Source: Rhodocyclaceae bacterium UBA1310 (GTDB lineage: Bacteria > Pseudomonadota > Gammaproteobacteria > Burkholderiales > Rhodocyclaceae). Taken from it: a stretch of 13,642 nt of DNA. The notes under the pieces were generated by a model. The model had not been told where the DNA came from. It was given only the letters and a program-made list of their open reading frames with translations, and ran no database searches. Location: NCBI GenBank assembly GCA_002307175.1, contig DBTS01000078.1, forward strand, positions 4,381 to 18,022, in the 5' to 3' direction. Positions 6,804-13,441 of the stretch are shown here, piece after piece (the first letter of the stretch is position 1; each line of letters opens with the position of its first letter). A program made the position numbers and the translations under genes.

Positions 6804-7628
6804 TCACGCCCACTGTTCGCGCAACAGCTTGCGCACCTTGACCGAAGCGGCACGGGTTTCCGACCCGAGACGGCAGGACAGATCACGCGGTGACTTGAGG
6901 ATGTCGGCCAGCGCCGCCACCAGCGTATCGCGCACCAGTGCCAGATCCGGCGTGGTCGGCGCATCGGCCTGTTCCACCTCAAGCAGCTTCCACAGCAGAC
7001 CGAGCTTGGCGTAATTTCCAATGTCATAGGCCATCGGCGGCACCGTGGCGGCGAGCTTTTCCAGCTCTTCCACCGTGCGCAGCGTGATGCGCGCAGCAGC
7101 AGCCTGATACATGGCGTGCACCAGTACCTTCGGATCGTTGATCGCAATCAGGCGGTTGGCCTGATAACCGTGCGCCAGGAAACCACCTGACATGGCAACC
7201 CCGACGATCAGCGCAATCACCGGATGCCCCTTCATGCGGGCATTCGCGTAGGCGGCACCGGCAGCAGCCAGTGCCTGATGGATGCCGAAAGCTTCTTCGC
7301 GGCGGCCATAAGCCTGGCTGCGCACATCAACGACGGCGATCAGCGCACGCTTTTCAGTGGAGTTCTCATCGGCCTTCACCACATCGCGCACAGCACGGGC
7401 AACGTTCCAGCCTTCGAGCAGCCCCACTTCGCCATTACGGGCACGCGGGAAGCGGTTGTTGGTATCCGGCACCACAGCGATCACGCGGGCAGGCTTGCCA
7501 GCCAGATCGATATCGGCGGCGCGGACCGAATCCGGCAGGCCGGCCACCGGCTTGCCATTTGCGCTCAGGGCTTCAAACCAGATCCGCCCGCGCTGGGACG
7601 GAGCACCCTTGGTATTCTTGTCGCTCAT
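6804..7628 (-). CDS. mdcE: Malonate decarboxylase gamma subunit MdcE (carboxytransferase partner)
   Basis: MdcE pairs with MdcD to form the malonyl-S-ACP decarboxylase, releasing CO2 and leaving acetyl on MdcC. The 274-residue protein has the crotonase-like carboxyltransferase half. DVRSQAYGRREEAFG (101-115) and the glycine-rich oxyanion segment GVAMSGGFLAHGYQ (143-156) are typical of this subunit, followed by INDPKVLVHAM (163-173). The start ATG at 7628 overlaps the mdcD stop as ATGA and has an AAAGGAG SD inside mdcD, which points to coupled, equimolar synthesis. Two hairpins lie just after its stop. The length and motifs show an intact gene. Confidence 0.96.
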   Translation of the reverse strand: MSDKNTKGAPSQRGRIWFEALSANGKPVAGLPDSVRAADIDLAGKPARVIAVVPDTNNRFPRARNGEVGLLEGWNVARAVRDVVKADENSTEKRALIAVVDVRSQAYGRREEAFGIHQALAAAGAAYANARMKGHPVIALIVGVAMSGGFLAHGYQANRLIAINDPKVLVHAMYQAAAARITLRTVEELEKLAATVPPMAYDIGNYAKLGLLWKLLEVEQADAPTTPDLALVRDTLVAALADILKSPRDLSCRLGSETRAASVKVRKLLREQWA

Positions 7629-8476
7629 GCTTTGACTCCTTTGCCAAAGATTTCACGGACCTGCGCACTGTTCGGCTGCACGTTGGTGTCGATGCTGTCG
7701 AGCAAAGCCAGGAATTCATCGATGCGCTGATCGCGCAGGCTTGCTGGCACGCCGGCCTTGGCCAGCTCACGGATCACCGCATTCATGCTATCGACATCAT
7801 CCTGCACAAAGCGGTCGGCAAGGCCGGTGGCAAAGCGCTGTTCGCCCCCGGTAAGACTCCAGATGAAGGGCTTGTCACGCGAGTCATATTCCTCGATACC
7901 GGCTTCCTGCTCGATCACCTGCGGGCCATTCAGCCCGTAGCGCGCTTCCCGCGTCACCACCATATAGCTGCACAAGGCACCGGCCACCGACATCCCGCCG
8001 AAGCTGCCCACCGTACCCGCCACCACGCCGATCACCGGCTGATACTGGCGCAGATCGGCAATCGCCGCGTGAATCTCGGCAATCGCGGCCAGCCCCAGGT
8101 TGGCTTCCTGCAAACGCACGCCGCCGGTTTCCAGCAGCAGCACGGCCAGCGTCGGAATCCCCTTGCGGTTGTCTTCCGCAGCCAGTTCCAGGGCGCCGGC
8201 CATCTTGGCGCCGGAAACTTCGCCCATAGAACCGCCCTGGAAGCTGCCTTCGATACCCAGCACCACAGCGCTCTGTCCGTTGATGGTGCCCTTGGCAACC
8301 ACCAGGCCATCATCGGCCTGGGTCACGATGCCCTGCTCCTTGAGCCACGGCGAAGTGACGCGGTCAAACGGGCCAAGCAACTCGCGCATGCTGCCCGTAT
8401 CCAGAATGGAGCGGGCGCGTTCGCGTGCATTCAGTTCAATGAAGCTGTTCGACTTCAGATTCTGTGACTTGTCCAT
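7625..8476 (-). CDS. mdcD: Malonate decarboxylase beta subunit MdcD (malonyl-S-ACP decarboxylase)
   Basis: This 283-residue protein is a biotin-independent carboxyltransferase beta-type subunit. Landmarks are ARERARSILD (17-26), GIEGSFQGGSMGEVSGAKMA (74-93), LLLETGGVRLQEANLG (113-128) and the oxyanion loop GTVGSFGGMS (154-163). With MdcE it decarboxylates malonyl bound to the MdcC prosthetic group in the cytoplasm. The ATG at 8476 follows the mdcC stop by 7 bp, with a GAGG SD in the end of mdcC. It overlaps mdcE by 4 bp. Nothing suggests truncation or frameshift. Confidence 0.97.
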   Translation of the reverse strand: MDKSQNLKSNSFIELNARERARSILDTGSMRELLGPFDRVTSPWLKEQGIVTQADDGLVVAKGTINGQSAVVLGIEGSFQGGSMGEVSGAKMAGALELAAEDNRKGIPTLAVLLLETGGVRLQEANLGLAAIAEIHAAIADLRQYQPVIGVVAGTVGSFGGMSVAGALCSYMVVTREARYGLNGPQVIEQEAGIEEYDSRDKPFIWSLTGGEQRFATGLADRFVQDDVDSMNAVIRELAKAGVPASLRDQRIDEFLALLDSIDTNVQPNSAQVREIFGKGVKA

Positions 8477-8483
8477 CGCGTCC

Positions 8484-8795
8484 TCACTTTCCAGCCTGTT
8501 GCTTGACGAGTTCCATCGCCTGTTCCAGGCGCATGCGCACTACCCCTGGGGTGGCGCCGAAATCGTTCAGCTCGAGATTCATCGCGGCTGCGTTCGGCAG
8601 CGTGGCGAAGAGGCGGTCAAACAGTGCGCGCCACTGACTGGCAGCACCATCCACCGAGGTATTCACGGTCACCCGTGTCTTGCCGGATTCACCCGGCTCA
8701 AGCAGCACTTCCAGATCACCGCTGCCCACCACACCAACCAGCACACGGCCGGAGGCCGGCTGTTTGGCGGGATATTCAAATTTGATGGTTTCCAT
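8484..8795 (-). CDS. mdcC: Malonate decarboxylase acyl carrier protein MdcC (delta subunit)
   Basis: MdcC carries the 2'-(5''-phosphoribosyl)-3'-dephospho-CoA group, whose thiol shuttles acetyl and malonyl between MdcA and MdcD/E. The protein has 103 residues. The modification site is Ser25 in VGVVGSGDLEVLLEP, matching the known Ser25 of the Klebsiella protein. It is unrelated in sequence to ordinary fatty-acid ACP and lacks a DSL motif. The ATG at 8795 has a GGGAG SD at good spacing. It lies 24 bp after mdcB and 7 bp before mdcD. Confidence 0.96.
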   Translation of the reverse strand: METIKFEYPAKQPASGRVLVGVVGSGDLEVLLEPGESGKTRVTVNTSVDGAASQWRALFDRLFATLPNAAAMNLELNDFGATPGVVRMRLEQAMELVKQQAGK

Positions 8796-8819
8796 ATCGG
8801 ACTCCCAATTTCAAATGTG

Positions 8820-9665
8820 TCACTGCGTCTCTAACGCATCCAGGAACAGCGTGGCCGCGAGAAGATCGGCTGCACCGCCCGGAGACGCGTTGTGAGACAG
8901 CATGTTCTGTTCAAGTCGCCGCAGCAGATAACGCCCCTGCAACGTGCCGGTACCACCACACACCATGACGGCGGAAGCCAGCGTGTGTACATCATGCAGC
9001 GCTGCCTTGCCACCACGCGAAAGCACACAGGTGTCCTGCAGCTTGGCGATAATTGCCACCAGGGCATCAAGCCGCGCGGTATTCTCCGCATGGCCCGCCG
9101 CACGGCTTGCACGCAATGCTGGCAAGCCCACCTTGATCACGTGCGGAAACCCTTCCTGTGCTTCGCCACGCGCACCCGGCACACCGTAGCGTGTGCGCAT
9201 GCGCTCGCCATTACTGGCACGCGGCACGCTCATCCTATCCGGCAGGCGCGCAAGCTCGGCGCCCCTTGCGGCCACATGCTCCGCAGCCAGATCGTGTGCC
9301 TGCATGCCAGCCGCTGCACTCAGCAGGCCAATGGCCCAGATGGCGCCACGGTGGGTATTCACCCCATTCGTGGCACGCATCATGACGGTTTCAGCTTCGC
9401 GCCCGATGCGTCCGATTTCCTCACGCAGGGTGGGAGCATCGGTCACATGCAGGGCGGCTTCACACATCTGCCCAAAACCTTCGTGCAGCGAATGCGCAGA
9501 CCGCAGCATCAGCGCCAGTGTCATATCACCGTGGTTACCACTGCCACGCCGATCCACAAGACCAGGCTTGGGGGTCAGTTCGGCTTCGTCGATCAGGGCC
9601 TGCACGGCCAGATCGGCAATCTGCGCGGAGAACGACACGGGGCTGCTGCGGACGACTCGGTTCAT
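8820..9665 (-). CDS. mdcB: Triphosphoribosyl-dephospho-CoA synthase MdcB
   Basis: MdcB condenses ATP with dephospho-CoA, releasing adenine, to make the precursor of the MdcC prosthetic group that MdcG then attaches. The 281-residue product belongs to the CitG/MdcB family. It shows TPKPGLVDRRGSGNHGDM (31-48), GVNTHRGAIW (101-110), a GARGEAQEGFP segment (164-174), and LQDTCVLSRGG (209-219). The ATG at 9665 overlaps the last base of the mdcA stop (TAATG), and no strong SD is present, so translation is probably coupled to mdcA. In malonate clusters MdcB rather than CitG is the right name. Confidence 0.95.
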   Translation of the reverse strand: MNRVVRSSPVSFSAQIADLAVQALIDEAELTPKPGLVDRRGSGNHGDMTLALMLRSAHSLHEGFGQMCEAALHVTDAPTLREEIGRIGREAETVMMRATNGVNTHRGAIWAIGLLSAAAGMQAHDLAAEHVAARGAELARLPDRMSVPRASNGERMRTRYGVPGARGEAQEGFPHVIKVGLPALRASRAAGHAENTARLDALVAIIAKLQDTCVLSRGGKAALHDVHTLASAVMVCGGTGTLQGRYLLRRLEQNMLSHNASPGGAADLLAATLFLDALETQ

Positions 9666-11332
9666 TACCAGCTCCGGAACTTGGCGGGCGGGTTATACAG
9701 CCCGTCAGACCATTCCACCAGATCGGCAACACTCTTCGCAGCCAGCAGCGAACGCGTTGCTTCGGCACGCTGGATACCCAGATCCTCAGGCAGCGCGATG
9801 AGGCCCTTGGTGCGCATCTCCGCAGTCTTCTTCGGATCATGGCGCATACCGATCGGCGTCACACCGGCCACGGCGGCGATCATCTCGCGGCGTTCATCGA
9901 GAGACTGTGCCTTGTACAGATAGGCAATCCCTTCTTCGGTCAGCACGTGGGTCACGTCGTCACCATAGATCATGACAGGAGCAAGCGGCATCTTGGCGGC
10001 CTTGGCCACATCAATGGCATCAAGCTTTTCCACGAAGGTGGGCTTATTGCCTGCCTGATAGGTTTCCACCATCTGCACCACGAGCTTCTTGCCGCGCTCC
10101 AGCGGATTATCCGTTTGCAGCAGATCCAGCCAGGCCGGGGTGGCATGGCGACGACCGTGCGGATCATGGCCCATGTTCGGGGCACCACCGAAACCGGCGA
10201 TACGGCCACGCGTCACTGTCGAGGAATGGCCATCGCCATCAATCTGCAGCGTCGAGCCGATGAACATATCGACAGCATACTGGCCGGCCAACTGGCAGAA
10301 TGCACGGTTGGAACGCAGCGAACCATCCGAGCCGGTAAAGAACACATCAGGGCGCGCACGGATGTACTCTTCCATGCCCAGTTCGCCGCCGAAGCAATGT
10401 ACGCTCTCCACCCAGCCCGATTCGATCGCGGGAATCAGCGTCGGATGCGGGTTCAGCGTCCAGTGCTTGCAGATCTTGCCCTTCAGGCCCAGCTTCTCAC
10501 CGTAGGTCGGCAGCAGCAGTTCGATGGCAGCGGTATTGAAACCCAGACCGTGGTTCAGCGATTGCACCTGGTGACGCTCGTAGATCCCGCGGATTGCCAT
10601 CATGGCCATCAGCACGTGCACCGGCTTGATCAGACGCGGGTCTCGCGTGAAGAGCGGCTCGATGAAGAAGGGCTTGTCAGCCACCACCACGAAATCCACC
10701 CAGGAACCGGGGATATCAACGCGCGGCAGTTCGCTTTCGTCTTCCACCAGTTCATTTACCTGGGCAATGACGATGCCATTCTTGAAAGCAGCCGCTTCAG
10801 TGATGGCAGGCGTATCTTCCGTACTCGGCCCGGTATACAGGTTGCCCTTGCGGTCAGCCTTGTAGGCAGCAACGAGTGCCACATTCGGGATCAGATCGAC
10901 GAACAGGCGCGAGTACAGTTCGATGTAGGTATGGATGGCACCGATTTCCAGTACACCATCTTCAAGCAGCTGGCCGATACGCAGGCTCTGCGGGCCAGAG
11001 AAGGAGAAATCCAGCTTGCGGGCAATGCCACGCTCGAACAGATCAAGGTGTTCCGAGCGGCCCACGCTCGGCATGATCATGTGCAGATCATGCAGTTTGG
11101 CCGAACTCACCTTGGCCAGAGAGCGGGAGAGAAAGTCTGCCTGCTTCTGGTTATTGCCTTCGAGGACCACGCGGTCTCCAGGGGCAATCAGCGTTTCCAG
11201 CGCTTCAACGATACGATTGGTCGGAATCACCCGACCGTCTGCAAGCTTCCCGAGTTTTTCGATGCGCCGTTGTTTTTCGCTGCGGCGACGATCCCATACG
11301 GGAGCCTGACTTGGCTCTTTGGTAGCGATCAT
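9665..11332 (-). CDS. mdcA: Malonate decarboxylase alpha subunit MdcA (acetyl-S-ACP:malonate ACP transferase)
   Basis: MdcA swaps acetyl for malonyl on the MdcC prosthetic group, releasing acetate. It is a CoA-transferase-like protein, 555 residues from the ATG at 11332, close to the roughly 550 usual for MdcA. Recognisable segments are WDRRRSEKQRR near the N-terminus, PGDRVVLEGNNQKQADFLSR, HDLHMIMPSVGRSEHLDLFE, SFSGPQSLRI, FGGELGMEEYIRARPDVFF and the C-terminal VEWSDGLYNPPAKFR. Three starts are possible: TTG 11392, ATG 11356 and ATG 11332. I prefer 11332, which has GGAG 5 nt upstream and would lie about 26 nt after a promoter predicted from the LysR box; ATG 11356 (AAGG SD) is the alternative. 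It is the first enzyme gene of the operon. Confidence 0.95.
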   Translation of the reverse strand: MIATKEPSQAPVWDRRRSEKQRRIEKLGKLADGRVIPTNRIVEALETLIAPGDRVVLEGNNQKQADFLSRSLAKVSSAKLHDLHMIMPSVGRSEHLDLFERGIARKLDFSFSGPQSLRIGQLLEDGVLEIGAIHTYIELYSRLFVDLIPNVALVAAYKADRKGNLYTGPSTEDTPAITEAAAFKNGIVIAQVNELVEDESELPRVDIPGSWVDFVVVADKPFFIEPLFTRDPRLIKPVHVLMAMMAIRGIYERHQVQSLNHGLGFNTAAIELLLPTYGEKLGLKGKICKHWTLNPHPTLIPAIESGWVESVHCFGGELGMEEYIRARPDVFFTGSDGSLRSNRAFCQLAGQYAVDMFIGSTLQIDGDGHSSTVTRGRIAGFGGAPNMGHDPHGRRHATPAWLDLLQTDNPLERGKKLVVQMVETYQAGNKPTFVEKLDAIDVAKAAKMPLAPVMIYGDDVTHVLTEEGIAYLYKAQSLDERREMIAAVAGVTPIGMRHDPKKTAEMRTKGLIALPEDLGIQRAEATRSLLAAKSVADLVEWSDGLYNPPAKFRSW

Positions 11333-11365
11333 TTCTGCTCCATGCAGTATTGACATGGGAGCTAC

Positions 11366-11392
11366 CTTAAAGCCGGGCAGAAGACGCTTCAA
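11366..11392 (-). promoter_or_regulatory. Candidate promoter of the mdcA operon
   Basis: On the minus strand TTGAAG (11392 to 11387) and TTTAAG (11371 to 11366) form a weak -35/-10 pair with a 15-bp spacer, shorter than ideal. A start near 11359 would put the centre of the upstream palindrome at about -61, where LysR-type activators usually bind. The poor spacing fits an activator-dependent promoter, but the elements are weak and the call is tentative. Confidence 0.3.
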
Positions 11393-11407
11393 TTAAGCTA
11401 GGCGACG

Positions 11408-11432
11408 ATTCGTTACGCTGAAGCTAACGAAT
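11408..11432 (-). promoter_or_regulatory. Palindromic LysR-type box upstream of mdcA, probable MdcR site
   Basis: ATTCGTTA (11408-11415) and TAACGAAT (11425-11432) are a perfect 8-bp inverted repeat with a 9-bp spacer; pairing can extend inward as GC/GC if one C is bulged. It lies between the mdcR stop and the mdcA start, on the promoter side of mdcA. LysR-type activators recognise interrupted palindromes of this size. MdcR, encoded immediately upstream, is the natural candidate to bind it. The site is visible in the sequence; binding is inferred. Confidence 0.55.
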
Positions 11433-11473
11433 TTTGGTATACCCTATATACGGTGGAACGCATCATACGCGCT

Positions 11474-11493
11474 AAAAGGCACCGTCACGCGCC
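11474..11493 (-). terminator. Compact weak hairpin with U-tract after mdcR
   Basis: On the minus strand the segment from 11493 to 11478 can fold into a short stem (GGCG...TGCC with an inner CG/CG pair, one bulge) followed by TTTT (11477-11474). It begins 18 nt after the mdcR stop. The stem is short and contains a wobble pair, so it may stop only part of the transcription running from mdcR into mdcA. Confidence 0.3.
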
Positions 11494-11511
11494 GGATAAA
11501 CCGCCAGACGA

Positions 11512-12444
11512 TCATGCTGCGTGTGACTGCGGGAACAGGCGCCCGGCGGTCATCCGGCAGGCAGCCGCCACGGAAAGAATGTTCGGGTCGCGCTCGCGCG
11601 CGCGCAGGAAAGTCAGCCCCATATGCTGGCGCATCCGGAATGGCGGCAACAAAGGCACCAGCTTCACGCGCTCCGCAAACACACCGCGCACGCGCCCCGG
11701 CAGCAACGTAAAGCCCACCCCGCCGGCCACCAGATTCATCAGTGAGTAGATATCGCCAACACGGGCCACCACCTTGGGCTCAAACCCGGCCACCTGGAAC
11801 GCATCGCGGAACCCGCGATAGGTCACGAATCCGCTGGAGAGAGAAACAAAGTCTTCCTGCGCGAACTTCTTCAGGTCAATCAGATCCGCCCCGGCATACT
11901 CCGACGCACCCGGCACAGCGAAAAATACCTCATCCTCAAAGAGCGGCACACTCTCAACCTGCGTGTCCCCCTCTTCCACCCCCATGACAACCGCATCCAC
12001 CTGCCCCGCCAGAAGCTTTTCCTTGAGATCATCGTTCGACCCCAGCACCAGCTCCACACGCAACTCCGGACGGCGCAGTTTCAGATCCATCAACACCTGC
12101 GGCATCACTTCCGAAGTCAGCGAATACAGTGAGCCCAGGCGCACCTGAGTGGAAGAAAACCCCGCCTCCTGGCGCGTCAGGGCAATGCCCCGCACCATGT
12201 GCTCGATCACCTCTTCCGCCGCACCAGCCAGTACCGTTGCCGCCTGGGTAGCCACCAGATTGCGCCCTTCATTGCGAAAAAGCTGGCAGCCCAGGCCAGC
12301 TTCCAGCGAATGCAGTGCCCGATGCACGCTCACCGTCGTGGTATCCAGCTGCTCGGCAACCTTGGCAAGATTTCCCGTCCGCATGAAGGCCAACAGCACC
12401 TCCAGCTTGCGGAAAGTAATTTCGTCGTCGATACGTCCCTTCAT
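11512..12444 (-). CDS. mdcR: LysR-family transcriptional regulator MdcR
   Basis: This 310-residue LysR-type protein has an N-terminal winged helix-turn-helix over about residues 10-68 (FRKLEVLLAFMRTGNLAKVA then TTVSVHRALHSLEAGLGCQL) and a periplasmic-binding-like effector domain from about 95 onward (QVRLGSLYSLTSEVMPQVL, LLAGQVDAVVMGVEEGD, AGGVGFTLLPGRV). It lies directly upstream of mdcA on the same strand, which by context makes it the malonate-responsive regulator MdcR. The ATG at 12444 has a GAGG SD about 6 nt upstream. A 119-180 bp gap to mdcA, depending on the start used, contains a palindromic box. The LysR family is certain; the effector (malonate) is inferred from known mdc clusters. 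Confidence 0.92.
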   Translation of the reverse strand: MKGRIDDEITFRKLEVLLAFMRTGNLAKVAEQLDTTTVSVHRALHSLEAGLGCQLFRNEGRNLVATQAATVLAGAAEEVIEHMVRGIALTRQEAGFSSTQVRLGSLYSLTSEVMPQVLMDLKLRRPELRVELVLGSNDDLKEKLLAGQVDAVVMGVEEGDTQVESVPLFEDEVFFAVPGASEYAGADLIDLKKFAQEDFVSLSSGFVTYRGFRDAFQVAGFEPKVVARVGDIYSLMNLVAGGVGFTLLPGRVRGVFAERVKLVPLLPPFRMRQHMGLTFLRARERDPNILSVAAACRMTAGRLFPQSHAA

Positions 12445-12538
12445 GCTTGCCTCGATTTCCCTAGCAGTCGGTCAGCCGCCTTGTGGGCAGTGAACGCACA
12501 GGTCGGGCCAATGCGGCCCGGGCGGCCCAATCCATCCT

Positions 12539-12558
12539 GAACTTCAATTCTGAAGTTC
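12539..12558. promoter_or_regulatory. Perfect palindrome upstream of mdcR, possible operator
   Basis: GAACTTCA (12539-12546) and TGAAGTTC (12551-12558) form a perfect 8-bp inverted repeat with a 4-bp centre. The element TTCTGAA inside it (12548-12554) recurs at 12561-12567, a 13-bp direct repeat. The palindrome sits 95 bp before the mdcR start, a plausible position for autoregulation. I cannot find a clear -35/-10 pair next to it. Confidence 0.4.
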
Positions 12559-12572
12559 GCTTCTGAAACCTT

Positions 12573-12624
12573 AACGGCCGAAATCAGCCGTTTTCCAATT
12601 CACGCCTGCAAATTCTGGGCAGGC
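12573..12624 (-). terminator. Two short hairpins after the MarR-family gene
   Basis: Downstream of the MarR-family stop (12633), GCCTGC/GCAGGC (12604-12609 with 12619-12624, 9-nt loop) is followed by AACGGC/GCCGTT (12573-12578 with 12587-12592, 8-nt loop). On the minus strand neither has a real U-tract; the second is followed by TTTT only in the plus direction. They may weakly end or stabilise the regulator transcript before mdcR. Confidence 0.4.
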
Positions 12625-12632
12625 ACCAGCAA

Positions 12633-13106
12633 TCAACCCCTGTGCGGCACATCTACCGGTATTCCACGCAGCACATCATCCGTATCCAGCACCTGCCAAC
12701 GGCGGCAATAGCGCTCCAGCAGGGCACGGAAAAGCGCCTGCTCCTCAGCACTGAACTCCGCGCCAAAGGTCTCCCGCTCGAGTGCCTCAACGATAGGCCG
12801 TATCTGCCGAACCTTCTCTCTGCCGGCTTCGGTCAGATAAATTTTCACAATGCGGCGGTTGCCTGCATCACCACGCTTCTCCACCAGCCCTTCTTTCTCC
12901 AGGCCTTCCAGCAAGGCAGACATGGTGGCCGGCTCAACCCCGCACCCCAGCGCCAACTCCCGTTGCGTCGCCCCTTCATGCAGGCTCACAAAATCCAGAA
13001 TTTTCGGCTGCCCGGCACTCAGGCCCGTCTGCTGCAAGATGTGGCGGGATTTCTTCCCGCGCAGGTAGTTCAACTGTGAAAACAGGTAGCGAACAGGTGT
13101 GGCCAT
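12633..13106 (-). CDS. MarR-family transcriptional regulator
   Basis: This is a 157-residue winged-helix protein from the ATG at 13106. An N-terminal dimerisation helix (RYLFSQLNYLRGKKSRHIL, 6-24) is followed by the recognition region TQRELALGCGVEPATMSALL (47-66), LEKEGLVEKR (69-78) and the wing GDAGNRRIVKIYLTEAG (79-95), a standard MarR layout. A TTG at 13136 would add ten residues; neither start has a well-placed SD, so the start is uncertain. An inverted repeat at 13168-13194 in its own upstream region suggests autorepression. The ligand and targets are unknown. Candidates are itself and the rightward gene beyond the window; a role in the malonate locus is possible but unsupported. Confidence 0.88.
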   Translation of the reverse strand: MATPVRYLFSQLNYLRGKKSRHILQQTGLSAGQPKILDFVSLHEGATQRELALGCGVEPATMSALLEGLEKEGLVEKRGDAGNRRIVKIYLTEAGREKVRQIRPIVEALERETFGAEFSAEEQALFRALLERYCRRWQVLDTDDVLRGIPVDVPHRG

Positions 13107-13167
13107 AGCCCCGGACTCATCGCTCCGACCAGACAAGGCGCAGCTGGCAGAGCATTCCTCGCAAAGA

Positions 13168-13194
13168 TTAGAAAGCTAACCGGTAGATTTCTAA
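13168..13194. promoter_or_regulatory. Inverted repeat before the MarR-family gene, candidate MarR operator
   Basis: TTAGAAA (13168-13174) and TTTCTAA (13188-13194) are exact inverted repeats with arm centres 20 bp apart. A second, looser pair, AGCTAA (13174-13179) and TTAGCT (13200-13205), overlaps it. MarR proteins typically bind AT-rich palindromes in their own promoter, and this one lies 60-90 bp upstream of the proposed start. Confidence 0.45.
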
Positions 13195-13397
13195 CATTTT
13201 TAGCTGACACGGGCAAGACACCTTTCCTGCCACGTCAAAGCGACGAAGCGCCGCGCGGCTAGCTTTGCGATGTTCAGAACGAGTGCACAAAAACATGTCG
13301 TTATGTATTTAGTTATACAGTAAATGAACTATACCGATACGCAATGTCATAAACTTACCAAAAACACGATAAAATAAATACATGATAATTATGTACT

Positions 13398-13419
13398 TTT
13401 AATCAAAACAAAGATTAAA
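13398..13419. repeat. Perfect AT-rich inverted repeat just upstream of the sigma-54 promoter
   Basis: TTTAATC (13398-13404) and GATTAAA (13413-13419) pair perfectly with an 8-bp spacer. The centre would be about 43 bp upstream of the start expected from the sigma-54 element. It may be a bending-protein or repressor site. It matches the IHF consensus only in its first half. Confidence 0.35.
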
Positions 13420-13424
13420 TGCAT

Positions 13425-13441
13425 CTGGCACGAACAATGCA
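13425..13441 (+). promoter_or_regulatory. Sigma-54 (RpoN) promoter, -24/-12 type, reading out of the window
   Basis: CTGGCACG-AACA-ATGCA matches the -24/-12 consensus YTGGCACG-N4-TTGCW at all but one position. The invariant GG (13427-13428) and GC (13439-13440) are separated by exactly 10 bp, as sigma-54 requires. The expected start is near 13452, giving rightward transcription. Such promoters depend on an NtrC-type activator bound further upstream; the AT-rich 13300-13400 stretch is the likely place. No complete gene is visible after it in the window. Confidence 0.65.

Noticed and set aside
7271..8467. Plus-strand open frame (398 codons)
   Set aside because: Mirror frame of mdcD and mdcE; no SD and no family resemblance.
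9518..11353. Long open frame on the plus strand (611 codons)
   Set aside because: It is antisense to mdcA and the end of mdcB, which have full family motifs; the composition is typical of a mirror frame.
11333..11392. Longer mdcA starts at TTG 11392 and ATG 11356
   Set aside because: The TTG has no SD and overlaps the candidate -35. The ATG at 11356 remains possible but would be almost leaderless under the predicted promoter.
13398..13419. IHF binding site
   Set aside because: Only the AATCAA half of the consensus fits; the TTR part is missing on both strands.
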